In this document: positions 32,662 to 39,853 of the stretch, piece by piece
Numbering within the stretch: the stretch's first letter is position 1
Layout: each line of letters starts with the position of its first letter
Source: Terriglobia bacterium
Lineage (GTDB): Bacteria; Acidobacteriota; Terriglobia; Terriglobales; Acidobacteriaceae
Assembly (NCBI GenBank): GCA_020073525.1
Contig: JAIQFA010000040.1
Span: 1 to 42,714 of the forward strand
Length of the DNA stretch: 42,714 bases
Direction: 5' to 3'
Position numbers and translations under genes: made by a program
Notes under the pieces: generated by a model
Database searches by the model: none
Seen by the model: only the letters and a program-made list of their open reading frames with translations
What the model was told of the DNA's origin: nothing

Positions 32662-33867
32662 CTAGTAGGGCCCGATAATTCCCCCAATGTTGCGCGCAGC
32701 CGGCGGCACTGGGCGCGTCTTTTTCTCTTGCACTTCGATCATGTCGAGATACTTGTAGGCCGTTCCGGTATTGAAGAGCACGACCTTATCTTCGGCGCGG
32801 AAGAAGCCGCTGGCGCGCAGTTTCTGATAAGCAACGAGCGACGCGGCTCCTTCGGGCGCGGCGAATACACCTTCAACGCTGGCCCAGTGGCGCGTGGCTG
32901 CGAGGATTTCCTCGTCGGTCGCCACGACCGCTGTACCGTGACTCTTTGTGAGGATGTCGAGAATGAGGTAATCACCATATGCCTTCGGAACACGCAGACC
33001 CGCGGCAAACGTCTGTGCTGCGGGCCACATTTCGGAAGTGGACTTCCCTGCTTCCCATGCCTTCACAATCGGGGCGCAGCCAGCGGCCTGCACGGTGATC
33101 ATTTTCGGACGCTCAGAGCCGATCCATCCCAACTCCTCCATTTCGTCAAACGCCTTCCACATGCCGATCATGCCCACGCCGCCGCCGGTCGGATAGATGA
33201 TGCCTTGCGGAAGTTTCCAGCTCATCTGCTCAGCAACCTCATAGCCCATGGTTTTCTTGCCTTCAACGCGGAACGGCTCTTTGAGAGTCGAGACGTCGAA
33301 CCATCCTTCTTTCTCCTTGCGTTCGGCCACCATGCGGCCGCAATCGCTGATCAGGCCGTCGACCAGAGTAACGTGCGCGCCGTAGTAGTCGGATTCCATG
33401 CGATTTGCGATCGGCACATCTTTCGGCATGAAGATGTGGGCCTCGATGCCCGCCGCTGCCGCATACGCCGCCAGCGCGCCACCGGCGTTTCCGGCCGAAG
33501 GGGCGGCCAACTTCTTCAGGCCGTAGTGTCGCGCCATGGTGACGGCGGCCGACATACCTCGCGCCTTAAACGACCCCGTTGGATTCAGCCCTTCGTCTTT
33601 GATAAACACATTCGCGTGCTCGCGACTGGGAAGCATCGGAGTGAACCCTTCGCCCAGCGTGACGGGCGGTGTGTCAGGGAGAACTTCGGCGTAACGCCAC
33701 ATGCTGGCCACGCGACCTGACAAATCTTCGGGACGCAACTTCCCTTTCAGGCTGGCAAGATCGTAGCGGACGTAAAGCACGCCGCCGTCTTTGGGGCAGG
33801 TATTCTGCGGGCGGTCGGCGGAGAGAGGCTCCCCGCAGCGGGTGCATTCGAGGTAGGAAATTTGCAT
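32662..33867 (-). CDS. thrC: threonine synthase
   Basis: A PLP enzyme that converts O-phosphohomoserine to threonine. The 401-residue protein starts with a zinc-ribbon-like segment (C8-x2-C11 and C24), followed by G-E-G-F-T-P. The PLP lysine K101 is in P-T-G-S-F-K-A-R-G, the phosphate-binding loop is S-A-G-N-A-G-G-A-L-A, and P-T-G-G-G-V-G-M-I-G-M lies further on. The zinc-ribbon type matches threonine synthases of many bacteria and archaea. ATG 33867 starts directly at the ribbon; the open frame reaches 33948 but has no conserved residues there. No Shine-Dalgarno is visible. The other threonine genes (thrA, thrB) are not adjacent. Confidence 0.93.
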   Translation of the reverse strand: MQISYLECTRCGEPLSADRPQNTCPKDGGVLYVRYDLASLKGKLRPEDLSGRVASMWRYAEVLPDTPPVTLGEGFTPMLPSREHANVFIKDEGLNPTGSFKARGMSAAVTMARHYGLKKLAAPSAGNAGGALAAYAAAAGIEAHIFMPKDVPIANRMESDYYGAHVTLVDGLISDCGRMVAERKEKEGWFDVSTLKEPFRVEGKKTMGYEVAEQMSWKLPQGIIYPTGGGVGMIGMWKAFDEMEELGWIGSERPKMITVQAAGCAPIVKAWEAGKSTSEMWPAAQTFAAGLRVPKAYGDYLILDILTKSHGTAVVATDEEILAATRHWASVEGVFAAPEGAASLVAYQKLRASGFFRAEDKVVLFNTGTAYKYLDMIEVQEKKTRPVPPAARNIGGIIGPY

Positions 33868-34020
33868 CGAGGGAAGGATAGCACTCAGGCTCAGCTGTTG
33901 CTGTTGGCACCAGTTTGAGCGGAACACGGAACTCGCCGTGGGCATCAATTGAGGATCGCTGGCGATATTTCACCAGCTTTCTCCGAAGGCGCACCTGCAA
34001 TCGCGGGGGAGTTCAACCGA

Positions 34021-34512
34021 TCAGTTCTTCTCTGCCGCTTCGATCGTGTCTCTTGTCTCTTGATTGGAAATCATTATCCGAGACTCTGGATGCAGGAGAG
34101 GCTCCTCCTTCCACCCGCCATTCTCCGGGCCGCCAATCGTTAACCTGAGTGATGCTAGACCAATGCGACCCTTCACATAGCCGACGCCCGTGGCATTCGA
34201 CACGGGAGACATGCGGATTTCAATGTTCCAGCCATCCACGCTCCATTTGGTTATTCGGTAAACGTGAACACCCTGATCGTGCAGAATTGTATCGGCGGGA
34301 GATACGCGGGCGCAGAACCCGGTCGAGTCAGCACGAAGATCAACCCGGTTAAAAGTAAGTTGATCGCTGTCAAAGCCGATCCAGACCCCCACCAAATCCT
34401 TAGCAGTAGGGGGTGTGGCCCTTTTGTTCGCTGCCACCCCGCTCCCCGTCTGTGGCCCGATGAGAACAGCGAACGCCAATACGCCACATAGCAGAGACAA
34501 TCGAGCACGCAT
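34021..34512 (-). CDS. small secreted hypothetical protein
   Basis: A 163-residue exported protein. ATG 34512 has GGGAGG about 4 nt upstream and opens a signal peptide (M-R-A-R-L-S-L-L-C then a hydrophobic core). The mature part (V-G-V-W-I-G-F-D-S-D-Q-L-T-F-N-R-V-D-L and W-N-I-E-I-R-M-S-P-V) looks like a small beta-rich domain, perhaps lipocalin-like, but no family is recognised. The frame extends to 34563, which is rejected for lack of a ribosome-binding site. It stands alone between thrC and a TPR gene. Confidence 0.7.
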   Translation of the reverse strand: MRARLSLLCGVLAFAVLIGPQTGSGVAANKRATPPTAKDLVGVWIGFDSDQLTFNRVDLRADSTGFCARVSPADTILHDQGVHVYRITKWSVDGWNIEIRMSPVSNATGVGYVKGRIGLASLRLTIGGPENGGWKEEPLLHPESRIMISNQETRDTIEAAEKN

Positions 34513-34704
34513 ACAACCTCCCGTGGAAAGGCATGCCGGTTTCATCGTATTGCGGACGAGCAAAGCCTACGCGGCTTTACTACTGGCTCGCCATAACTGC
34601 TGAAATCTGCCAGACCTTTGCACCAGCTAGCCGGAACCACTCTAAAGCAATGGCTCTAGTCTCAAATCGTGCTCCGTAATGGCATACCGCCCGCCGGTGC
34701 CCCC

Positions 34705-35433
34705 TCACGCTGGCAATCTCTTAAGCATCTCTTTCGCTCTCCGAAACCACGGCCGTTCCCGCCGCCGCAGATAACCAGGCATGCTCGGCTTCTTGTCGAG
34801 CACCTTCTGCGCCCACTCGCGGGCTTCGGCATTGCGGCCTTCGGAGGCCAGCAGGTCCGCGAAATTCAGGTAGGTCTCCGACAAGGTTGACGTGATCGTT
34901 ACTTGCCGGAAGAGCTTCTCGGCTTTTTCTTTTTGTCCGGTCTGAGAGTAGGCGTGGGCTAGCAGACCCGCGGCGCGCTGGAAGTCGTAGTCGGGCTCTT
35001 TGCCGACCACTCGCTCCAGGTCGGGTAGCGCGGCTGCGGCGTCACCCAAGTAGATGGCGCAAACTCCGCGGCGGTAAAAGGGATCCGGTGTGTCGGCACG
35101 GGCGGCAATGGCTTTGTCGAAGGCGGCTCGAGCCTGCGCGAGTTTGCCATCGTCCATGTACAGGTCGCCGAGTTCTTCGTAGTTTCCGGCGGATGGATTA
35201 TCGTGGATCGCTGCTTCGAGTTCGCGAATGCGCTTGCGGCGCGGAAACACTTTAAAGGATTGCCCCACCAATCCAATGTCGGGGAGCGCCTCGACGGCAA
35301 GATAGATGATCGCGCCGATCGGACCGAGAAACAGGATGACGAAAATCCAGTAGTTGTCCGGACGACGGCGGATAAAGTGGACGATCGCCAGTCCCTGGAG
35401 CAGGAATCCCCACGGATAAAGAAAATATCCCAT
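34705..35433 (-). CDS. membrane-anchored TPR protein
   Basis: A 242-residue protein. Two N-terminal hydrophobic helices (about 4-20 and 27-50: W-G-F-L-L-Q-G-L-A-I-V and W-I-F-V-I-L-F-L-G-P-I-G-A-I-I-Y) resemble the PLDc_N-type membrane hairpin. Residues about 65-215 are tetratricopeptide-like repeats (Y-E-E-L-G-D-L-Y-M-D-D-G-K-L-A-Q-A, Y-R-R-G-V-C-A-I-Y-L-G-D-A-A-A-A). TPR domains mediate protein contacts. A scaffold role at the cytoplasmic membrane is inferred. No partner is adjacent. Confidence 0.8.
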   Translation of the reverse strand: MGYFLYPWGFLLQGLAIVHFIRRRPDNYWIFVILFLGPIGAIIYLAVEALPDIGLVGQSFKVFPRRKRIRELEAAIHDNPSAGNYEELGDLYMDDGKLAQARAAFDKAIAARADTPDPFYRRGVCAIYLGDAAAALPDLERVVGKEPDYDFQRAAGLLAHAYSQTGQKEKAEKLFRQVTITSTLSETYLNFADLLASEGRNAEAREWAQKVLDKKPSMPGYLRRRERPWFRRAKEMLKRLPA

Positions 35434-35517
35434 GTCAATTTTGGCCTCGCTGGGCCTAGCGTGAGATTACACATTTGTGGAAGATGGAGAAAGTGACTTT
35501 GGGGGCAAGGAGCGGTG

Positions 35518-35898
35518 ATGTCGATTCATGATGAGGCGCAGATTCTAGCGCTGCACGAAGCTGGCGACCGGGCGCTGATGAGTGCCGATCTGGGCGTGCT
35601 GGCGCATATCTTTGCCGACGACTATGTGCAGTACAACGAGGCAGGCAAGGCCTTCACCAAGCAGGATGTGCTGAACAATTTTCGGACGGGAGCGATTCGT
35701 TATCCGTCGATTGTTTCGACGGGACGCAAGATTCGAATTTTTGGCGACACCGCAGTCGTGCACGGCTCGGAATCCGACGAGGTCGAGGCCAACGGAAAGC
35801 GATTCGCCGTGCGCTACGTTTATCTTGACGTGTTGCGGAAACGCGATGGGGAGTGGAAGCTGGTGGCGTCGCAGTTGGCTCGGCCCGTCACGGAATAG
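35518..35898 (+). CDS. SnoaL/DUF4440-type NTF2-like protein
   Basis: A 126-residue single-domain protein of the nuclear-transport-factor-2-like fold: helical N-terminus (I-L-A-L-H-E-A-G-D-R-A-L), F-A-D-D-Y-V-Q-Y-N and T-K-Q-D-V-L-N-N-F, then the beta-sheet half (I-R-I-F-G-D-T-A-V-V-H-G-S-E and G-E-W-K-L-V-A-S-Q). The family includes polyketide cyclases and many proteins of unknown role, so no reaction is assigned. ATG 35518 is preferred over GTG 35515 because AAGGAG is then 5-6 nt upstream. It ends convergently with dedA, with a strong inverted repeat between. Confidence 0.82.
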   Translation: MSIHDEAQILALHEAGDRALMSADLGVLAHIFADDYVQYNEAGKAFTKQDVLNNFRTGAIRYPSIVSTGRKIRIFGDTAVVHGSESDEVEANGKRFAVRYVYLDVLRKRDGEWKLVASQLARPVTE

Positions 35899-35926
35899 CA
35901 ACGGACGTTCAGATTTACCCCTGTGT

Positions 35927-35979
35927 ACCTCTGTGTCCTCTGTGGTAAAAAGCCCTTCAACCACAGAGGACACAGAGGT
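35927..35979. terminator. perfect 20-bp inverted repeat between convergent genes (family C)
   Basis: ACCTCTGTGTCCTCTGTGGT (35927-35946) is followed after 13 nt by its exact reverse complement (35960-35979). It sits between the SnoaL-type gene and dedA, which converge, so it may end both transcripts. There is no T-run. It is the best-preserved member of repeat family C. Confidence 0.6.
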
Positions 35980-35988
35980 AAACTCGTC

Positions 35989-36615
35989 CTACTCGGTGGC
36001 GCGCAGGCGGTTCTGCCAGTGCGACCACAGGAACCAGACGATCCCGGCCAGTAGAAAGACGCCGATCACCGCGTCGAATTTGTGGAAGTACTGGCCGAGC
36101 GAGCGCCAGTTCTCGCCGAGCTTCATGCCAAGGTAGGCGAGCGCGAAACACCAGGGCCACGACCCGAGGAAAGTGTAGATGTGGAATTTGCCGCGGGGCA
36201 TGCGGGCGACTCCGGCGGGCAGCGCGATAAACGTTCGGATCACGGGCAGCAGGCGCGCAATGAATACGGCCATGTCTCCCCAGCGCAGAAAAAAACGGTC
36301 CGCCCAATCCAGTTCGCGGCGCCCCATCAGTATCCAGCGACCATAGCGCTCTACAAGGGGGCGCCCGCCGTAGCAGCCAATTTCATACGCGACGAGGGAA
36401 CCGAGATTGCAGCCGATCGCGCCCGCGGTTGCCACCCAGAACAACGTCATCTTGCCGGTAAAGACCAGATATCCCGCAAACGGCATGATCAGCTCGGAAG
36501 GCAGCGGGATGCAGGCGGACTCAATCGCCATCAGCAGCGCAAGACCGGCATAGCCAGTCACGGCCACAAGGGAACTAATCAATACAAAAAGTACGGTTAG
36601 GATTTTTTCGGTCAT
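35989..36615 (-). CDS. DedA-family membrane protein
   Basis: A 208-residue polytopic protein of the DedA/SNARE-associated (VTT) family. It carries the conserved E-S-A-C-I-P-L-P-S-E and, in the C-terminal half, F-I-A-R-L-L-P-V-I-R-T-F-I-A-L-P-A-G-V-A-R-M (F-x-x-R-x-x-P-x-x-R). DedA proteins act as lipid scramblases or flippases (undecaprenyl phosphate or phospholipids) and help maintain membrane potential. It is probably in the inner membrane. No good ribosome-binding site is visible before ATG 36615. Confidence 0.9.
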   Translation of the reverse strand: MTEKILTVLFVLISSLVAVTGYAGLALLMAIESACIPLPSELIMPFAGYLVFTGKMTLFWVATAGAIGCNLGSLVAYEIGCYGGRPLVERYGRWILMGRRELDWADRFFLRWGDMAVFIARLLPVIRTFIALPAGVARMPRGKFHIYTFLGSWPWCFALAYLGMKLGENWRSLGQYFHKFDAVIGVFLLAGIVWFLWSHWQNRLRATE

Positions 36616-36623
36616 CTGGAACC

Positions 36624-36694
36624 GGGTGATCGGATGATCGGGTCATCCGGCCTTCGGGTTTCAGTCACCCGATGACCCGATGGTCAGATCACCC
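36624..36694. repeat. imperfect inverted repeat of GATCGGGT units
   Basis: Arms at 36624-36647 and 36671-36694 (24 nt each, mismatching only at a few inner positions) are built from GGGTGATC and GATCGGGT units. The repeat fills most of the 87-bp gap between dedA and the next minus-strand gene. Confidence 0.7.
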
Positions 36695-36702
36695 GATGCA
36701 GT

Positions 36703-37122
36703 TCAGAATGCCCCTTCCTGCGTAAAGCTGAAGCCGGGTAAGGTTACACCCTCCGCCGATTTGGCGACCTTCACCTTCACGACGGGCGCGTCGGGCGCGG
36801 TGACCTCGGCGGGACGGAGCACGGCGTATTGTGTGAATACTTCGCTGTACACCTTGGTGACGAGATGATCCTGACCGGTTGCATCCTGACGCCAGACTTG
36901 TCCGAGTTGAACGCTCTTCACGGCCACAATGTTTTCCTTAGTGGGCTTCGTGCCCAGCCCCTCACAGGGGCGTCTGATCTCGAAACTCACGGCATCGCTG
37001 AAGCAATGCCCTGATACGAAGCCCGAGCTTTCTTCGGCCTTCCAGTTCTCAGAGTACTCACCCAGTCGCCAAGCCGTCAATTGCAGCGGGGTTACCTTGG
37101 TCGGATGGGTAGCTGCCGCCAA
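36703..37122 (-). CDS. conserved hypothetical protein with TTG start
   Basis: A 139-residue protein with no signal peptide or membrane segment. It opens at TTG 37122 (an in-frame stop lies five codons upstream and no ATG exists near), then reads A-A-A-T-H-P-T-K-V-T-P-L-Q-L-T-A-W-R-L and G-F-V-S-G-H-C-F-S-D-A-V-S-F-E-I. The C-terminal half has beta-strand-like alternation (A-P-V-V-K-V-K-V-A-K). Codon use looks coding. The function is unknown. It is divergent from nth, 43 bp apart. Confidence 0.65.
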   Translation of the reverse strand: MAAATHPTKVTPLQLTAWRLGEYSENWKAEESSGFVSGHCFSDAVSFEIRRPCEGLGTKPTKENIVAVKSVQLGQVWRQDATGQDHLVTKVYSEVFTQYAVLRPAEVTAPDAPVVKVKVAKSAEGVTLPGFSFTQEGAF

Positions 37123-37165
37123 GCTGTGGCTTTGTTACCATGAACCACTACTCAGGAGGAACCCG

Positions 37166-38053
37166 ATGGCTCGCGGAAATGTGCCGCGTCAACCTAGCCG
37201 CAGCGGAAGACAGGAAGGTGCGCGCCGGAAGGGTGCGCCAGTGAAGGGCGCACAGCTGCAGAAGGCAGCGGCGCGTCCCACAGACGGTCGAGTGCCGATT
37301 AAAGCCGGGAAGGCTCTGAAAGCTGCCCTCCCCAAAAAGAAATCGTCAGAAGACGCAGCCAGCCGCGTCTCTACTTATGATCCTTTGGCTCCTGAGCGGG
37401 TCCGACAGATTATCGCGGGCCTTGACCAGCTTTATCCCAGCGTGACTTGTGCTCTCACCCACCGCAGCGCGTGGGAACTGCTGGTGGCGACGATTCTTTC
37501 CGCGCAGTGTACTGATGTGCGTGTAAACATGGTCACCCCCGTCCTATTTGAGAAGTATCCTACCGTACAGGATTTTGCGGCGCTCCAGCCGGAACAGTTG
37601 GAGCCCGACATCCGCTCGACTGGCTTCTTCCGCAACAAGTCGAAGTCAGTGGTGGGCGCGGCGCGCAAAGTGGTCGCGGATTTTGCCGGGAACGTGCCGC
37701 AGACGATGGAGGAGTTGCTGAGCCTCCCGGGAGTGGCTCGCAAGACGGCGAACGTCGTACTTGGAACTTGGTTCAAGAAGAATGAAGGCGTGGTCGTGGA
37801 TACGCACGTGACGCGAATTTCACGGCGTCTCGAACTGACGAAGCAGGAAGACGCTCGCAAGATTGAAGAAGACCTGATGCAGATTATTCCTCGCGAGCGG
37901 TGGACAGACTTTTCCCACGAAGTGATCTGGCACGGGAGGAAGGTTTGCGTGGCACGAGGGCCGAAGTGCGCAGATTGCGGGCTGGAGAAGCTTTGTCACG
38001 CCGCGGATAAAACTTGGTCTACGGTGGAGATTCATCCATCGGCGCGGCCTTAG
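37166..38053 (+). CDS. nth: endonuclease III
   Basis: A base-excision-repair DNA glycosylase/AP lyase for oxidised pyrimidines. The helix-hairpin-helix is L-P-G-V-A-R-K-T-A-N with catalytic Lys193, and the catalytic aspartate is D212 (V-V-D-T-H-V-T-R). The [4Fe-4S] cluster is C261-x6-C268-x2-C271-x5-C277. ATG 37166 has a perfect AGGAGGA ribosome-binding site 5 nt upstream, so the 295-residue length is real. That is about 75 residues longer than E. coli Nth. The extra N-terminus is basic and low-complexity, and residues about 62-71 come from a decayed palindromic repeat (37351-37370). Confidence 0.95.
   Translation: MARGNVPRQPSRSGRQEGARRKGAPVKGAQLQKAAARPTDGRVPIKAGKALKAALPKKKSSEDAASRVSTYDPLAPERVRQIIAGLDQLYPSVTCALTHRSAWELLVATILSAQCTDVRVNMVTPVLFEKYPTVQDFAALQPEQLEPDIRSTGFFRNKSKSVVGAARKVVADFAGNVPQTMEELLSLPGVARKTANVVLGTWFKKNEGVVVDTHVTRISRRLELTKQEDARKIEEDLMQIIPRERWTDFSHEVIWHGRKVCVARGPKCADCGLEKLCHAADKTWSTVEIHPSARP
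37351..37370 (+). repeat. decayed palindromic repeat inside nth
   Basis: AGACGCAGCCAGCCGCGTCT can pair AGACGC with GCGTCT. Followed by CTAC it resembles the GCCGCGT(C/T)TCTAC end of the doublet at 24078-24153. It lies in the coding region of the nth N-terminal extension. Confidence 0.5.
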
Positions 38054-38076
38054 CCGAGCTTCGCCCGGCTTGGACG

Positions 38077-38136
38077 GTTGTGTGGTGGCGGGGCTTTGCC
38101 CCGCTGGGACGGGGCGGAGCCCCGTCACCACACAAC
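38077..38136. repeat. cloverleaf-like palindromic doublet between convergent genes
   Basis: Outer arms GTTGTGTGGTG (38077-38087) and CACCACACAAC (38126-38136) are perfect 11-bp complements. Between them lie two 7-bp hairpins, GCGGGGC-ttt-GCCCCGC (38088-38104) and ACGGGGC-gga-GCCCCGT (38109-38125). It lies after nth and before the end of the phosphatase gene, so it may also stop transcription from both sides. Confidence 0.85.
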
Positions 38137-38143
38137 ATAGACC

Positions 38144-39790
38144 TTAGCTGCCGGTGTAGGAGAGCTCTACCACCGTGCAATCGTCATTCAGCGGGGTGCC
38201 TCCGCAAAAATCGGCGACTGCTTTGAATACGTCTTCCATCGACTCGCTCTTCCCTGCCACTTGTTCCAGGCGGTCACTGTCGAACATGTCTCCGCGGGCA
38301 TTCTCCGCTTCGGTGACACCGTCAGTCACCAGAATCATCCGATCTCCCGGCCTCATCTGGCAGCGGTCGCTCGAATATGTCGCGTCCGCCAACAGGCCGA
38401 CTGGCAGGTTACCGTGCGAGGGACGCAACACCTCATTGCCGCAGATCCACACTGGCGGAACGTGTCCGCAGTTGACGTATTCGAGGTCGCCGTCGTTGCG
38501 CAGGCGCGTAATGATCATGGTCGCGTATTTCTCACCGATGTGCTTGTAGGTGAAGAAGCGATTGACCGCGTCGACGATCTCGGTAAGTGGCATGCCAGAA
38601 ATCAGTTGCGAGTAGACCATCCCCTGCAGAATGGACGCGAGCAACGCGGCCGAGACTCCCTTACCGCTGACGTCGGCGAGAACGACCGCCAAGCCTTGGG
38701 GCGTATTCACAGCCTCGAAGAAATCGCCTCCAATTTCCTTACAAGACATGTTGCGCCCATTCACGCGTGCAAAAGGAACTTCGGGCAGGGTCACGGCCAA
38801 GAGGCGCTGCTGAATGGACGCTGCGATCGAGAGTTCCTGCTGGTAGCGGCGTCCAGCCTCTTCGGCCTGCACGAGGCGGGCGTTCTCGATCAACTGCGCA
38901 GCTTCTGTCGCGATCGCCCGCAGAATGTCGTGGCTGACGCTGGTGATATCGCGCGAGGCAAAACGCGAGTCGACATAGAGAGCGCCCATCACTTCCCCAC
39001 CGGCCGGCTCCTGTTCACGAGTGGTCTGCACGAGCGGCTTGCGCAGCGGCATGCAGATCACGGTTCGCAGGTCGAAGGCGACGATGCTTTGCCGCTCCTT
39101 CACATCGAGCATCTGGCTCGTGTCCGTGACCAGGTATTCGGAGTTCGAGGTCAGAGCGCCATCCAGCACCGAGCGGGAAATTGTCTTGTCGTCGAGCAGC
39201 GGCTCGCCCTTTGAGTTGCGTCCGGCGGCGAGAGTCAGCGTCCCCTCGTTATCGCGAAGGAAGATGTAGCCGCGTTCGGCGCGCGTCAGCTTTAGCGTGG
39301 CATCGATCAGCGTCACCAGGATTTCATCGAGCACGCCGATGGTGTTGAGCTTGCGCGCCGCTTCCATGAACAACGTGAGTTTCTCCAGGTCGCTTGCCTC
39401 GGGGGCGATTTGAATTCCGGAAATCTGGCTGAGAAACTCGCGCGCGGTGTTTGAGGTCGTGTGCAGCGGGTGGAAAATCAGGTAGGCGACATCGCGGGCG
39501 CCAAATTCCAGCCGGTCGTTGCGCTGCAGCTTGTGGCGATCCACCTTCTCGCCGTTGACGAAGGTGCCGTGCTTGCTGCCCAGATCGACGACAAAGAACT
39601 CGCCATTCTCGGAAACGATCGAAGCATGCTCGCGAGACACGCGCGGGTCGGCAATCACCAGGTCGCGATCCACCTTGCGGCCCACGGTATAAGGCGTGTG
39701 GTTCAACGACAGCGTCTGTTGATCGCTACCCTGGACAAAGATCGCGATGGGAAAGATGCTGGATATACCCGAATGCGATGAAGCCGACAT
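38144..39790 (-). CDS. FHA-GAF-SpoIIE serine/threonine phosphatase
   Basis: A 548-residue signalling protein with three domains. The N-terminal FHA domain (about 30-100: V-G-R-K-V-D-R-D, S52-R-E-H55, G-T-F-V-N-G) binds phosphothreonine. A GAF domain follows (about 125-310: R-A-E-R-G-Y-I-F-L-R, V-M-G-A-L-Y-V-D-S). A C-terminal SpoIIE/PP2C-type phosphatase runs from about 335 to 548 (G-G-D-F-F-E, A-D-V-S-G-K-G-V-S-A-A-L, T-D-G-V-T-E, N-D-D-C-T-V-V). Those Asp residues bind the two catalytic metals. The architecture suggests a sensor phosphatase controlling a kinase or anti-anti-sigma partner, none of which is adjacent. The start is ATG 39790; the upstream open frame to 39847 lacks FHA residues. 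Confidence 0.92.
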   Translation of the reverse strand: MSASSHSGISSIFPIAIFVQGSDQQTLSLNHTPYTVGRKVDRDLVIADPRVSREHASIVSENGEFFVVDLGSKHGTFVNGEKVDRHKLQRNDRLEFGARDVAYLIFHPLHTTSNTAREFLSQISGIQIAPEASDLEKLTLFMEAARKLNTIGVLDEILVTLIDATLKLTRAERGYIFLRDNEGTLTLAAGRNSKGEPLLDDKTISRSVLDGALTSNSEYLVTDTSQMLDVKERQSIVAFDLRTVICMPLRKPLVQTTREQEPAGGEVMGALYVDSRFASRDITSVSHDILRAIATEAAQLIENARLVQAEEAGRRYQQELSIAASIQQRLLAVTLPEVPFARVNGRNMSCKEIGGDFFEAVNTPQGLAVVLADVSGKGVSAALLASILQGMVYSQLISGMPLTEIVDAVNRFFTYKHIGEKYATMIITRLRNDGDLEYVNCGHVPPVWICGNEVLRPSHGNLPVGLLADATYSSDRCQMRPGDRMILVTDGVTEAENARGDMFDSDRLEQVAGKSESMEDVFKAVADFCGGTPLNDDCTVVELSYTGS

Positions 39791-39853
39791 GTACCCTGGA
39801 ATCTCCTGCGGAGGTCGCGCCGGCAAAGAACCGGCCCGGACATCCAAAGCATT

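Noticed and set aside
32554..33720. 388-codon plus-strand frame opposite thrC
   Set aside because: Threonine synthase on the other strand has complete PLP and zinc-ribbon features, and the plus frame has none.
38261..39214. 317-codon plus-strand frame opposite the FHA-GAF-SpoIIE gene
   Set aside because: It is a shadow of a multi-domain gene, with no motif or start signal.
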